Assembly: GCF_019443445.1 (NCBI RefSeq)
Contig: NZ_CP080378.1
Location: forward strand, 620,001 to 684,000
Direction of reading: 5' to 3'
Source: Massilia sp. PAMC28688
GTDB lineage: Bacteria; Pseudomonadota; Gammaproteobacteria; Burkholderiales; Burkholderiaceae_D
DNA: 64,000 bases
The position numbers and the translations under genes are program-made. Position 1 is the stretch's first letter, and each line of letters begins with the position of its first letter. The notes beneath the pieces were generated by a model, which was not told where the DNA came from, made no database searches, and saw only the letters and a list, made by a program, of their open reading frames with translations. Shown here in pieces: positions 33,507 through 42,957 of this stretch.

Positions 33507-34850
33507 ATGGCGATCACGATCTCGCGCATCCTGCATGCAGGCTACGTGTTTACATGCGGCGAGACCGTGATCGCGTTCGACCCGATTGTCGAAAATCCCT
33601 TCAGCCGCAACTGCCATGCCTTCCCCGACGTGGCATTCGACCACGCGCAGATTGCCCGGCTGCGCCTGGCGGCGGTATTCATCTCGCATTACCACGACGA
33701 CCACTGCTCGCTCGACAGCCTGGTGCACCTTGACCGCGCCACGCCCATCTACATGTACTGCCTGTTCGAGGAAATGTTCGACATGATCCGCGCGCTCGGC
33801 TTCACGCAGGTGCAGCAGGTGCGCACCAATGAGCCGATCCGCGTGGGCGCATTTGACGTCATTGCGCGCCAGGCGCTAGACGCCGACGTCGACTCCATGT
33901 TCCAGATCCAGGCCGAAGGCCTCAATATCCTCAACGTGGTCGACGCCTGGATCGACAGCGACTGCCTGGCGCGCTACGCCGACAGCGTGCGCTGGGACAT
34001 GGTGCTGTGGCCATTCCAGACCATGCGCGAACTGGCGGTCCTGTCGCCCGGCCGCGCGCAGCCGGTGCCTGAGGCGCTGCCGGAAGAATGGTTCGAGCAG
34101 CTCGCCATGCTGGCCCCGCGCTATCTGGTGCCAAGTTCCTGCCAGTTCGTGCAGGAGCCATGGTCCTGGTACCGGCATGCCTACTTCCCGGTCAGCTACC
34201 GCCGCTTCGCGCGCGAGATGGCGGCAGCGCTGCCCGGCACGCAGGTGGTGCGGCTCAATCCCTCGGTGTCCGTCACGCTCGACCAGGACGGCGTGCGCCC
34301 CGCGCCGCCGCTGCCATGGGTGCAGCCGGTGGGTGAGCAGGATGTGGACTACCATTATGACCCGCTCCTTCCGGTGCCTTCCACCGCCAGCATCGCCCGT
34401 CGATTCGGGAAGCTGACCGACGACGAACAGGCACTGGTCGATGCATATTGCAGCGCGGGGCTGCTGGAAAAGTACCGCGCCATGCAACTGGACGAGGAAA
34501 GCTACTTTGCCCGGCCCCGCGTGTGGCAGCTGTCCGTATTCGACCACGAAGGCACCGCCAGACCATACTGGTACCGGGTCCATGGCGACATGATCACGTC
34601 CATCGCGCCCGGCAGCGCGGCGCCCGCGTGGACCACCGAGGTTCCCGCCGCCAAACTGCACGGGGCGCTGGCGCTGGGCGAATCGCTCACCACCATGTAC
34701 ATGCGCATCAACGGCGGCACGTTTGACGACGCCATCGAGGCCGACCTGCAGCACGCCGACCTGCTCGACGACCCACTGGTGCGCACCCTCTTCAACGACA
34801 TCTTCGGCGCCTACCAGGCAGCCCAGCTGCGGCGCCTGCAAGGGGCGTAG
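33507..34850 (+). CDS. Metallo-beta-lactamase-fold hydrolase, large form
   Basis: A 447-residue protein with an N-terminal MBL fold. The zinc motif HYHDDH is at residues 61-66, after [17 protein letters not shown]. The fourth-ligand region is [14 protein letters not shown], where an Asp replaces the usual GDT motif. The last 170 residues form a separate alpha/beta extension (DEDYHYDP-like, [20 protein letters not shown]) with no recognised family. It is probably a cytoplasmic hydrolase; the substrate is unknown. It starts 2 bp after the DJ-1 gene. Confidence 0.72.
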   Translation: MAITISRILHAGYVFTCGETVIAFDPIVENPFSRNCHAFPDVAFDHAQIARLRLAAVFISHYHDDHCSLDSLVHLDRATPIYMYCLFEEMFDMIRALGFTQVQQVRTNEPIRVGAFDVIARQALDADVDSMFQIQAEGLNILNVVDAWIDSDCLARYADSVRWDMVLWPFQTMRELAVLSPGRAQPVPEALPEEWFEQLAMLAPRYLVPSSCQFVQEPWSWYRHAYFPVSYRRFAREMAAALPGTQVVRLNPSVSVTLDQDGVRPAPPLPWVQPVGEQDVDYHYDPLLPVPSTASIARRFGKLTDDEQALVDAYCSAGLLEKYRAMQLDEESYFARPRVWQLSVFDHEGTARPYWYRVHGDMITSIAPGSAAPAWTTEVPAAKLHGALALGESLTTMYMRINGGTFDDAIEADLQHADLLDDPLVRTLFNDIFGAYQAAQLRRLQGA

Positions 34851-34880
34851 GTGCTCACACTGCGGCGCGGCACCGTCGGC

Positions 34881-34886
34881 TACAAT
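34881..34886 (+). promoter_or_regulatory. TACAAT -10-like box upstream of polB
   Basis: TACAAT at 34881-34886 matches the -10 consensus in five of six positions and overlaps the only ATG (34885) that could extend polB. If it is the promoter, transcription begins near 34893 and the TTG at 34930 must be the start codon. The -35 region is poor. Confidence 0.45.
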
Positions 34887-34929
34887 GGCATTTTCGACAC
34901 AGCGCCATCAGCACGGCAGGGGCGGCACG

Positions 34930-37299
34930 TTGGCACCACTACAGCAAGGCTTTCTCCTCACACGCCACTGGCGCGACACGCCCGCGGGCACCGAAGTGGA
35001 CCTGTGGCTGGCCACGGACGATGGGCCGCGCCACCTGCGCCTGCCGCTGCAGCAGTCGGTGGCATTCATCCCCGCTGAACACCAGGCCCAGGCCGAACAG
35101 CTCCTGCACGGTGAACGGGGTGTGGAATGCAAGCCGCTGGGCCTGCGCGACTTCCGGCAGCGCCCCGTCGTCGGCCTGTACTGCCGGCAGTACCGCCAGC
35201 TCCTGAAGATCGAGAAGCGCCTGCGCGAATACGGCATCGACGTATTCGAAGCGGACGTGCGCCCGCCCGAGCGCTACCTGATGGAGCGCTTCATCACCGC
35301 CCCCGTCTGGTTTGGCGGCACGCCTGCGCCTGACGGCAGCGGCATCCTGCTCGACGCCCACATCAAGCCCTGCCCCGGCTACCGGCCGCGCCTGACCATG
35401 GCGTCGCTCGACATTGAAACGACAGCCCATGGCGAACTGTATTCCATCGCGCTTGAGGGCTGCGGCCAGCGCGTGGTCTACATGCTCGGGCCACCGAACG
35501 GCAACGCTGCCACGGTCGACTTTGACCTGCAGTACTGCGACAGCCATCCGCAGCTGCTGCACCGGCTTAACGACTGGATGGCGCGGCACGACCCCGACTG
35601 CATCATCGGCTGGAACGTGATCCAGTTCGACCTGCGCGTGCTGCAAAAGCACGCCCAGCGCCACGACATTGCCCTGCTGCTGGGACGCGGCGGCAGTGCC
35701 ATGGAGTGGCGCGAGCACGGCAGCAGGCAGCATTTTTTCGCCGCTGCCGCCGGCCGCCTGATCATCGACGGGATCGAGGCGCTGCGCTCGGCCACCTGGA
35801 GCTTTCCGTCATTTAGCCTGGAGAACGTGTCGCGGACCCTGCTGGGCGAAGGCAAGGCCATCGACAATCCGTATGACCGCATGGCCGAAATCGACCGCCG
35901 CTTCGCCGAAGACAAGCCGGCACTGGCGCGCTACAACCTCAAGGATTGCGAACTGGTCACCCGCATTTTCGCAAAGACCGAACTGCTCACCTTCCTGCTC
36001 GAGCGTGCCAGCGTGACCGGCCTTGCGGCCGACCGCAGCGGCGGCTCGGTGGCCGCGTTCGAGCATCTGTACATGCCCATGATGCACCGCCAGGGCTACG
36101 TGGCGCCGAATCTGGGCGATGTGCAGGGCGGCAACAGTCCCGGCGGATTTGTCATGGATTCGCAATCCGGCCTGTACGACTCGGTGCTGGTACTCGACTA
36201 CAAGAGCCTGTACCCCTCCATCATCCGTACCTTCCTGATCGATCCGGTCGGCCTGATCGAAGGCACGCATGCGGCAAGCGAGACGGACACCGTGCCCGGC
36301 TTCATCGGGGCGCGCTTCTCGCGCCACAGGCACTGCCTGCCCGCCATCGTCACCCGGATCTGGCATGGGCGCGATGCCGCCAAGCGCGAGAACAACAAGC
36401 CGCTCTCGCAGGCGCTCAAGATCATCATGAATGCGTTTTACGGCGTGCTCGGTTCCAGCGGCTGCCGCTTTTTTGATCCGCGCCTGGCCACGTCCATCAC
36501 CCTGCGCGGGCACGAAATCATGCACCACACGCGCCGGCTGATCGAGGCCCAGGGCTACCAGGTCATCTATGGCGATACCGATTCCACGTTTGTGTGGCTG
36601 CGGCATGCCCATTCGGATGAACAGGCCGCGGCGATTGGCCGCGCGCTGGTGGGGCACGTCAACGCCTGGTTCGACCAGTACGTGCAAGAGCAATTCAAGC
36701 TGAGCAATGCGCTGGAGCTGCAGTACGAAACCCACTACCGGCGCTTCCTGATGCCCACCATCCGCAACTCCGAAGAAGGCAGCAAGAAGCGCTACGCGGG
36801 GCTGGTGACGCGGCCCGATGGCAGCGACGACATGGTGTACAAGGGCCTGGAAACGGTACGCAGCGACTGGACGCCGCTGGCCAAGCAATTCCAGCAGGCG
36901 CTGTACCTGCGCATCTTCAAGGCCGAGCCCTATCAGGACTATGTGCGCGATTACGTCAAGCGCACCATCGCCGGCGAGTTTGACGACCTGCTGGTGTACC
37001 GCAAGCGCCTGCGCCGCTCCCTGGACGACTACGAACGCAATGTCCCGCCACAGGTGCGCGCGGCGCGCATTGCCGACGACTTCAACCGCGCCCACGGCCG
37101 TCCGCTGCAGTATCAAAATGGGGGCTGGATTCAGTACGTGATGACGGTGGCCGGTCCCGAACCGCTGGAAAACCGGCGCGCACCGATCGATTACGAGCAT
37201 TACCTGAGCCGCCAGCTGCAGCCGGTCGCAGACGCGATCTTGCCGTTCGTGCGCGACGACTTCACCCGCCTCACCAGCGGCCAGCAATCGCTGTTCTAG
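34930..37299 (+). CDS. polB: DNA polymerase II (family B), TTG start
   Basis: A 789-residue family B polymerase (E. coli Pol II has 783) used in damage tolerance and restart. I propose the TTG at 34930 as start: it follows a GGGG ribosome site and gives [20 protein letters not shown], which lines up with the known Pol II N terminus. The ATG at 34885 lies inside a -10-like box. The 3'-5' exonuclease is at [16 protein letters not shown], with [12 protein letters not shown] as Exo III. Polymerase motifs are [14 protein letters not shown] (A), [15 protein letters not shown] (B) and [11 protein letters not shown] (C). It is complete and single-gene. SOS control was not seen as a clear LexA box. 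Confidence 0.95.
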   Translation: MAPLQQGFLLTRHWRDTPAGTEVDLWLATDDGPRHLRLPLQQSVAFIPAEHQAQAEQLLHGERGVECKPLGLRDFRQRPVVGLYCRQYRQLLKIEKRLREYGIDVFEADVRPPERYLMERFITAPVWFGGTPAPDGSGILLDAHIKPCPGYRPRLTMASLDIETTAHGELYSIALEGCGQRVVYMLGPPNGNAATVDFDLQYCDSHPQLLHRLNDWMARHDPDCIIGWNVIQFDLRVLQKHAQRHDIALLLGRGGSAMEWREHGSRQHFFAAAAGRLIIDGIEALRSATWSFPSFSLENVSRTLLGEGKAIDNPYDRMAEIDRRFAEDKPALARYNLKDCELVTRIFAKTELLTFLLERASVTGLAADRSGGSVAAFEHLYMPMMHRQGYVAPNLGDVQGGNSPGGFVMDSQSGLYDSVLVLDYKSLYPSIIRTFLIDPVGLIEGTHAASETDTVPGFIGARFSRHRHCLPAIVTRIWHGRDAAKRENNKPLSQALKIIMNAFYGVLGSSGCRFFDPRLATSITLRGHEIMHHTRRLIEAQGYQVIYGDTDSTFVWLRHAHSDEQAAAIGRALVGHVNAWFDQYVQEQFKLSNALELQYETHYRRFLMPTIRNSEEGSKKRYAGLVTRPDGSDDMVYKGLETVRSDWTPLAKQFQQALYLRIFKAEPYQDYVRDYVKRTIAGEFDDLLVYRKRLRRSLDDYERNVPPQVRAARIADDFNRAHGRPLQYQNGGWIQYVMTVAGPEPLENRRAPIDYEHYLSRQLQPVADAILPFVRDDFTRLTSGQQSLF

Positions 37300-37313
37300 C
37301 GCTAGCGCTGGTA

Positions 37314-38678
37314 CTAGTAATAAACCACGTACTCGTTGTACGGCGGCGGGCTGATGCCGGCAAAACGCACGGCCTGCATCTGCTCGTCCCAGACAAACGG
37401 CTTGCCGGTGTAGGGATTGCGCAGTGCCGACGCCGCCACCTTGCCGGCCATCGCCGCCGGCTCCGGATCGTCACTGCGCAGCTGCGCCGTGAGCAGGGCT
37501 GCGCGCCGCAGCGCTTCCAGGTCGGCCACGCGGCTGGCAAAGAATACGACTTCATGCATGCGCGGCCCCGGCAGCGAGCGCCCCGCCAGGTTGTACAGCC
37601 AGCTGTCGACGACATCGTCGCCGTCCGTGCGCGCGCCCGCCAGAGCGCTTGCCGCCTGCGGCAGGCGTGCGTAGTCGGCGCCGAAGGCGTCGGCCGTGGC
37701 CACCAGCGCATCGGCATGCGGGTTGAGGGTATGCTGCACCTGGAACAGGCGGTCGTTGAGCTTTTCCAGCGGCGCCCACAAGCCGGCACGGTGCTTGTTC
37801 TTGACCACCATCACACTGCGCCGCAGCGTCTGGAACTCGCTTGCCGCATTGCGCAGAATCGCGCGTTCGGGCGCACTGAGCGCAGTGCGCCACGCCGGCG
37901 GGATGGCCTGCAGGCGCTGTTCGGGCGGCATGCTGCGCATCACCAGGCTCGACCACGTGAAATGGCGGTTGATGGCCACCGTCGCCGCCCGTTTGGCCGT
38001 GAAATTGTCGGACGAGGCCAGCACCATGCGCCAGAACGCCAGGTCGCGCTGCAGCAGGTCGGCCACGGCCTGCGCCTCGCCCTTGCCGGCCGTGATCCAG
38101 GCATGGACAAAGAACAGGCGCTGCATATCGAGCGCGGCGTTGTAGGGCGCCAGCGGCAGTTCCGGATCAAATGGCCGCGCTTCGCTCCAGGCGCCATGGT
38201 CGAGCAGCGCGAGATAGCGATCCAGTATCCACTGTTCAGAATTGACCCATGCCACGGCCTGCACCGGGTCCGCGTCCAGCGCTTCGGCGCAGTTGCCGTC
38301 GATCTGGCGGCAGGAGGCATACAGTGCCAGGAATGCCGGGGCCCGCTCCGGCGTAGCGCCGTCGAGCCCGTCCGGGAACACGCGCGCCGCGCCGTTGGCC
38401 TGGGCCTGCTGCTGCAGCCAGGTAAAGCGGGCCCTGCCGATAACGCGCGGGTCCTGGCCCTGGGGCGCGTCGATGCCCAGCAGATAGATGAAAGCGTTAT
38501 CGGCCGGCGCCACCGTGGGCAGGCTCTGGCTGACCTGCTCCAGGCGCCGCGCCCCGGCCGAGGGCGCGCGGTCGTGCCAGTTGACAGCCAAGAACACGAG
38601 AGCAATCGCCAGCAGGGTCGCCAGCGCCGCGGCGAGAAACCAGGAAAGGATGTGTGGTACGGAGAGGGGCTTGGTCAT
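37314..38678 (-). CDS. Membrane-anchored hypothetical protein
   Basis: This 454-residue protein has one transmembrane segment near residues 12-34 (FLAAALATLLAIALVFLAVN) and a large, helix-rich periplasmic domain. Visible features are NAFIYLLGIDAPQGQDPR, a pair of Cys (ASCRQIDGNC, possible disulfide near residues 125-131), and a C-terminal RNPYTGKPFVWDEQMQAVRF with GISPPPYNEYVVYY. No catalytic motif was found. I associate it with uncharacterised proteins of Oxalobacteraceae. It is convergent with polB (14 bp) and separated by 112 bp from DUF885 on the same strand. Confidence 0.75.
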   Translation of the reverse strand: MTKPLSVPHILSWFLAAALATLLAIALVFLAVNWHDRAPSAGARRLEQVSQSLPTVAPADNAFIYLLGIDAPQGQDPRVIGRARFTWLQQQAQANGAARVFPDGLDGATPERAPAFLALYASCRQIDGNCAEALDADPVQAVAWVNSEQWILDRYLALLDHGAWSEARPFDPELPLAPYNAALDMQRLFFVHAWITAGKGEAQAVADLLQRDLAFWRMVLASSDNFTAKRAATVAINRHFTWSSLVMRSMPPEQRLQAIPPAWRTALSAPERAILRNAASEFQTLRRSVMVVKNKHRAGLWAPLEKLNDRLFQVQHTLNPHADALVATADAFGADYARLPQAASALAGARTDGDDVVDSWLYNLAGRSLPGPRMHEVVFFASRVADLEALRRAALLTAQLRSDDPEPAAMAGKVAASALRNPYTGKPFVWDEQMQAVRFAGISPPPYNEYVVYY

Positions 38679-38790
38679 GATCGTGATCGGTTCGGTTGTC
38701 AGGCGGCACGCCCTGCGCCTTGATCATACCGAACCTTGCACGCTGGCGGAAAGTATCGGCACCGCGCACGCAGCGCGATGCCGTCCCTGC

Positions 38791-40551
38791 CTATTTTTGC
38801 GAAGGCACGAATTCTTCCATCACGGCCTTGCGCAGGAGCGGCGGTGGCACCAGGCCCTGGGCCAGCACAAAGTCGTTAAAGGCAAGCCGGTTGAATTTGT
38901 CGCGCAGTGCCACCTGGGCCAGCTGGCGCGTTTCCATCAGGCGCTGATAGCCATAAAAATACGAGGTTGCCTGGCCCGGCGCACGGAAGGTGTAGCGCTG
39001 CACTTCCTGGGTTGCCATGCCTTCCGACAGGCCCACATCTTCCATCAGGACCGCCTTGGCCGCCTCGGGCGTCAGTTCGCCCTGGTTGACCATGGGGTCA
39101 AGGAAGGCGCGGGCCGCGCGCAGGGCCCGGTGCTGCAGGGCAAACAGCTGGCCGTCGAGCGGCTGGTAAGGCTGCATTTCCGCTTCCGCGTACAGGGCCC
39201 AGCCTTCCACGTTGACACTGTTAAAGGCAAACACGGCGCGCGCGGTCGAGACGCCCGTTTCTATCATCTTGGCGAACTGCAGTTCGTGCCCGGGACGCGC
39301 TTCGTGCGCCGTCAGCGTCCAGGCGCCGGCCTGGTGCGTGAAGTCGTCAAAGGTGAGCGTCTTGCCGGTGGCGTCCGGCGGCATGGCCGAGGTCAGCACG
39401 AACTCGCCGTACTCGCCCGTATTGCCCACCAGGCGCGGCGGATTCATGTGCGGCGCCGGCTGCTGCGCGTTTTCAGCGGGCGACGCCAGGCGGATCACGG
39501 CCTTGCGCGTGGGCAGCGTGACCACATGGTTCTTGCGTACCGCGTCTTCCAGCTGCGCGAGGCGCTCGGCATACAGCGGCATGACCTTGTCGGCGTCGAG
39601 CTGCTGCTTTTTCAGTTCGGCCATCACGGCGCGGTAGTCGGCATTGGGCAGCTTGCGTTCACGCGCCAGCAGGCCGGCCGTGATGTTCATCTGGTTGCGG
39701 ATTTCGGCAAACGAGGTCAAGGCCTTGGACTTGAGTTCTTCGGGGCTGATATCGACGCCATACTCACGCAGGTTATTGGCATACACTTCCGGCGGCAGGC
39801 GATGATCGGTACGGGCGCGCGGCAGCACTTCCTTGCGGATCAGCTCATTGTAGGCGGCCAGCTGGGTCTCCAGCCTGGCAAACAGCGGTTCCCAGCCTGA
39901 GAGTTCACTCTTGGCCAGCAAGTCGCGCATGCCCTTGATGGTGACCGGGGCGCGCGCCAGCGACTGCTCCACCTGGCCCTTGAACGGTCCCAGCAGGTTC
40001 TTGTTCGCTTTCAGGCGCTCCTGCAGGCGCTCGTAGGCCAGCTCGGTAATGGGACGGTAGCCCTTGGCCGTGCCCGTGTATTTTTCCAGGCGGGCCAGCA
40101 AGGCGCGCTGGCGGTCCTTGGGAATGCGCGGGTCGAGCAGCTGGCGCGTGACGCCAAACATCATCCCGGTCAGGTCGATAAAGGGCATGAAATACTTGCG
40201 GTTCAGGGCGGCGGTATCGATGCTTTCCCTGGCCGAGGCAATCAGGATTTCCAGGTCCTGGCGTACCTTGGCGTCCTTTTCGCTTGCCAGCCGCTTTTCC
40301 AGCTCCGCGATCACGGCGCGCGTATCGCGCGTCATGGCGTCGTGCTGGTCACGCGACAGGTCGCTGATCTTGTCATCGTAGCCGTCAATACCAAGGCCGC
40401 TGGCCTGCTCGGGCGAATACTTGGCAGTGACGTTGAGCAGCAGTTTGGCATTGTCGTTACTGCGAGCGACCCAGGCCGGCTCGGCCGCCGACAGCGGGAC
40501 CGACAGCAGGGCCAGCAGCAGTCCGCTGAACATGACGCGATAGTTTTTCAT
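38791..40551 (-). CDS. DUF885-family secreted protein, probable metallopeptidase
   Basis: This 586-residue protein has a signal peptide ending near SAAEPAW (about residue 24). It belongs to the DUF885 group, whose conserved core HExxPGH appears here as LTAHEARPGHELQFAKM, with a downstream Glu in NVEGWALYAEAEM. This gives a zinc-site pattern like M32-type peptidases. The rest is helical. DUF885 proteins are widely annotated as putative metal-dependent peptidases, but few have been tested. It is divergent from blaI, with 182 bp between the starts. Confidence 0.83.
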   Translation of the reverse strand: MKNYRVMFSGLLLALLSVPLSAAEPAWVARSNDNAKLLLNVTAKYSPEQASGLGIDGYDDKISDLSRDQHDAMTRDTRAVIAELEKRLASEKDAKVRQDLEILIASARESIDTAALNRKYFMPFIDLTGMMFGVTRQLLDPRIPKDRQRALLARLEKYTGTAKGYRPITELAYERLQERLKANKNLLGPFKGQVEQSLARAPVTIKGMRDLLAKSELSGWEPLFARLETQLAAYNELIRKEVLPRARTDHRLPPEVYANNLREYGVDISPEELKSKALTSFAEIRNQMNITAGLLARERKLPNADYRAVMAELKKQQLDADKVMPLYAERLAQLEDAVRKNHVVTLPTRKAVIRLASPAENAQQPAPHMNPPRLVGNTGEYGEFVLTSAMPPDATGKTLTFDDFTHQAGAWTLTAHEARPGHELQFAKMIETGVSTARAVFAFNSVNVEGWALYAEAEMQPYQPLDGQLFALQHRALRAARAFLDPMVNQGELTPEAAKAVLMEDVGLSEGMATQEVQRYTFRAPGQATSYFYGYQRLMETRQLAQVALRDKFNRLAFNDFVLAQGLVPPPLLRKAVMEEFVPSQK

Positions 40552-40687
40552 GCAGTTCCTTTAATGGCGTTGATGAAGCGATCACCAAGTATAGGGGCAA
40601 TGGGCTTTCCGTTTCCACTGCCGATTGATGCATACACTCTCCACGAGCGCGCATTTGGCGGCGCCGAAAAAACTGTCATTGACGTGA

Positions 40688-40703
40688 TGCGACACTTGTC
40701 GCA
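40688..40703. promoter_or_regulatory. Palindromic operator-like site upstream of blaI
   Basis: TGCGACA-CT-TGTCGCA is a perfect 7+2+7 palindrome ending 30 bp before the blaI start. It fits the general BlaI/MecI/CopY pattern of ACA-nn-TGT half sites. A larger, looser dyad surrounds it (TGTCATTG at about 40674, CAATGGTGACA at 40704). Confidence 0.72.
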
Positions 40704-40733
40704 CAATGGTGACATTCGTAGCAAGGCGGATCC

Positions 40734-41117
40734 ATGACCATTCCCTCGATCACAGAACTGACCATCCTCAAGTCCTTATGGAAGCAGCACCCTCTTTCGG
40801 CGCGGGAAATCCATGCCCAGGTGGAGGCCGAGCTGGACTGGTCCTACTCGTCCACCCGCAAGACGCTTGAGCGCATGCTCGACAAGGGCTATGTGCGCCA
40901 GCAGCTCGTCCATGGCGTGCAGGTCTACGGCGCCGCGCTGGACAAAGTGGAAACCCTGGCCGCATTCGCCCACGACTTTGGCAAGCGGGTGATGGAAATG
41001 GATTTGCCGCTGCCGGTCAACATGTTCACTGGCAGTAAGCTCGTCGACGGCGCAGAACTGGCCCAGCTCGAGCAGCTGCTCAACGATTGGCCGGACGGCC
41101 GTGAAGGCGGCAAATGA
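40734..41117 (+). CDS. BlaI/MecI/CopY-family repressor
   Basis: This 127-residue winged-helix protein has the BlaI pattern: LTILKSLWKQHPLSAREIHA, then QVEAELDWSYSSTRKTLERM and LDKGYVRQQLVHG. The C-terminal dimerisation helices end in LEQLLND. In Gram-positive systems a protease co-sensor cleaves BlaI and frees the operator; the blaR-like gene here overlaps it by 4 bp (ATGA). A perfect palindrome lies at its promoter. I infer control of the three-gene bla cluster, including itself. Confidence 0.9.
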   Translation: MTIPSITELTILKSLWKQHPLSAREIHAQVEAELDWSYSSTRKTLERMLDKGYVRQQLVHGVQVYGAALDKVETLAAFAHDFGKRVMEMDLPLPVNMFTGSKLVDGAELAQLEQLLNDWPDGREGGK

Positions 41118-42871
41118 GCCCGCTCGACCATTTCCTCATCCGGCTGCTGTTGGCCAGTGCAGGATGCCTGGCTGCCGGCCTTGGCGTGGCACTGCTGATG
41201 CTGCTGGTGCGGCGCCTGCCGCGCTTTGGACTGCAGCGCTCCACATGGCTGCTGGGGCAATTGACCATTGCCGCGGCCTTCCTGGTCATGCTGCTGCCGC
41301 ACAGCGAGCGCCTGCGCCTGGTGCCACCGATCGAAATCGACGCGCCCGCCGCTGCCGGTGGCCAGTCTCCGCTTGCCGCGTCCAGCCCGGGGCCTGCCTC
41401 AACTGGCAAGGCGGCGGCCGCAGTCGCGGCGCAGCATCCCTGGCAGCTGCATGCCGCGCGCGCGTGGTTGGCCATTTACTTGCTGGGCCTTGCCTGGATG
41501 GTGCGCCGCCTGTTCCTGGCCCGGCAGATGCTGCATCGCCTGGCCCGTACCGGTTCTCCGGCCGGGTTGCCAGGCACGCTGGCGCCGGGGCTTGACGTGA
41601 TTGAAGTGGACGCCCCCATTTCTCCCATGCTGTTCGGCCTGTTCCGTCCGTGCCTGCTGCTGCCGCGCCACCTGCACCAGTTCGATCCTGCCCAGCAAGC
41701 CATGATCGTGGAACACGAACTCACGCATCTGCGGCGGCGCGACCTGCACTGGATGAGCGCCGGGCTCGTGCTGGAAACACTGTTCTGGTTCAACCCCGTC
41801 ATGCGCCTGCTGCGCTGCCGGCTGTCCTGGGCACAGGAGCTTGGCTGTGACCGCGACGTGCTGGCCGGCCGCGCGCCCGCACATCGGAAAACCTACGCCG
41901 CCGCCCTGCTCCTCCAGCTGCGGCTGCAGCACCGTCCCCTCCATGCAGCGCTGGCATTCGGCGGCGTCGATGCCAGCACGCTGGGCGCCAGGATTTCGCT
42001 CATGCGTGAGCCGGTCGCGGCAACTGACAGCCGCCGCACGCGCCTGGCTGCCGCCGGCGCGCTGGGACTGGTCCTTGCGGGCAGTCTTGCATTGCAGCCG
42101 GCGCTGTCACTGCCTGGTGCCGCCGCGCCGCAAGCGCTCAGCTGCACCGCTATCAGCGATGCGGCCAGCGGCGCCTGGCTGATGCACGCCGGACAATGCG
42201 ATCAGCGCGTCACGCCCGCCTCCACCTTCAATATCCCGATCAGCCTGATGGGCTACGACAGTGGAGTGCTGGTCGACGCCCATGCGCCCGTCCTGCCCTT
42301 TGCGCCCGGCTACCCGGACTGGATTGCCTCCTGGCGCCAGCCGACCGCGCCCACAGGGTGGCTGAGCAACTCCGTGCTGTGGTACGCGCAACAGATCACG
42401 ACCCGCCTCGGTGAGGCGCGCTTCGGGGACTACGTGAGCCGGTTTGGCTACGGCAATCAGGATGTCTCGGGCGACCCGGGCAAACGCAACGGCCTCACCA
42501 TGTCCTGGGTCGGTTCCAGCCTTGCCATTTCTGCCGATGAACAGGTTCGCTTCCTGCGCGCCGTCGTCAATCGCCAGCTCCCGCTGTCACCGGCCGCGTA
42601 CGACATGACGTCGCGCATCATGCCATCCCAGCGGCTTGCCAACGGCTGGACCGTGTATGGCAAGACCGGCACGGCTCCCTACGTGGGTCCCGATGGCAAG
42701 GACGACCCGGCGCTGCAGTACGGCTGGTACGTGGGATGGGCCAGCCAAGGTGCGCGCACCGTGGTCTTTGCACGCCTGGTGCTCACCAGGCGCCACGGTG
42801 ACGACCATGCCGGACCCCGTCTGAAAAAAGCCTTCCTGGCTGAGTTGCCGCGCCACCTCGACGCCCTGTAG
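41114..42871 (+). CDS. BlaR1-like M56 metalloprotease fused to a class D beta-lactamase-like sensor
   Basis: This 585-residue protein has several N-terminal membrane helices and the M56 zinc motif HELTH near residue 200 (IVEHELTHLRRRD). A further helix is near 315-330 and a penicillin-binding sensor covers about 345-585. The sensor shows STF at 370-372, YGN at 446-448 and KTG at 517-519, typical of class D. Position 373 is Asn (codon AAT) where the carboxylated Lys of STxK is expected, so acylation chemistry may be impaired. The BlaR1 mechanism (ligand binding, protease activation, BlaI loss) is known in staphylococci and inferred here. It overlaps blaI by 4 bp. Confidence 0.86.
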   Translation: MSPLDHFLIRLLLASAGCLAAGLGVALLMLLVRRLPRFGLQRSTWLLGQLTIAAAFLVMLLPHSERLRLVPPIEIDAPAAAGGQSPLAASSPGPASTGKAAAAVAAQHPWQLHAARAWLAIYLLGLAWMVRRLFLARQMLHRLARTGSPAGLPGTLAPGLDVIEVDAPISPMLFGLFRPCLLLPRHLHQFDPAQQAMIVEHELTHLRRRDLHWMSAGLVLETLFWFNPVMRLLRCRLSWAQELGCDRDVLAGRAPAHRKTYAAALLLQLRLQHRPLHAALAFGGVDASTLGARISLMREPVAATDSRRTRLAAAGALGLVLAGSLALQPALSLPGAAAPQALSCTAISDAASGAWLMHAGQCDQRVTPASTFNIPISLMGYDSGVLVDAHAPVLPFAPGYPDWIASWRQPTAPTGWLSNSVLWYAQQITTRLGEARFGDYVSRFGYGNQDVSGDPGKRNGLTMSWVGSSLAISADEQVRFLRAVVNRQLPLSPAAYDMTSRIMPSQRLANGWTVYGKTGTAPYVGPDGKDDPALQYGWYVGWASQGARTVVFARLVLTRRHGDDHAGPRLKKAFLAELPRHLDAL

Positions 42872-42891
42872 CCATTTACCGGTCCATGCCA

Positions 42892-42913
42892 CGCCCCTGC
42901 CCCGGCAGGGGCG
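42892..42913 (+). repeat. 10-bp perfect hairpin between blaR-like and ampC-like genes
   Basis: CGCCCCTGCC/GGCAGGGGCG has a 2-nt spacer (CC) and no T-run, and is placed 45 bp before the beta-lactamase start. It may limit read-through or protect the 3' message rather than terminate. Confidence 0.6.
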
Positions 42914-42957
42914 CCGCACCCGTTCGCCCGTCCTACTGACATCCAAAAGGAGTTCCC

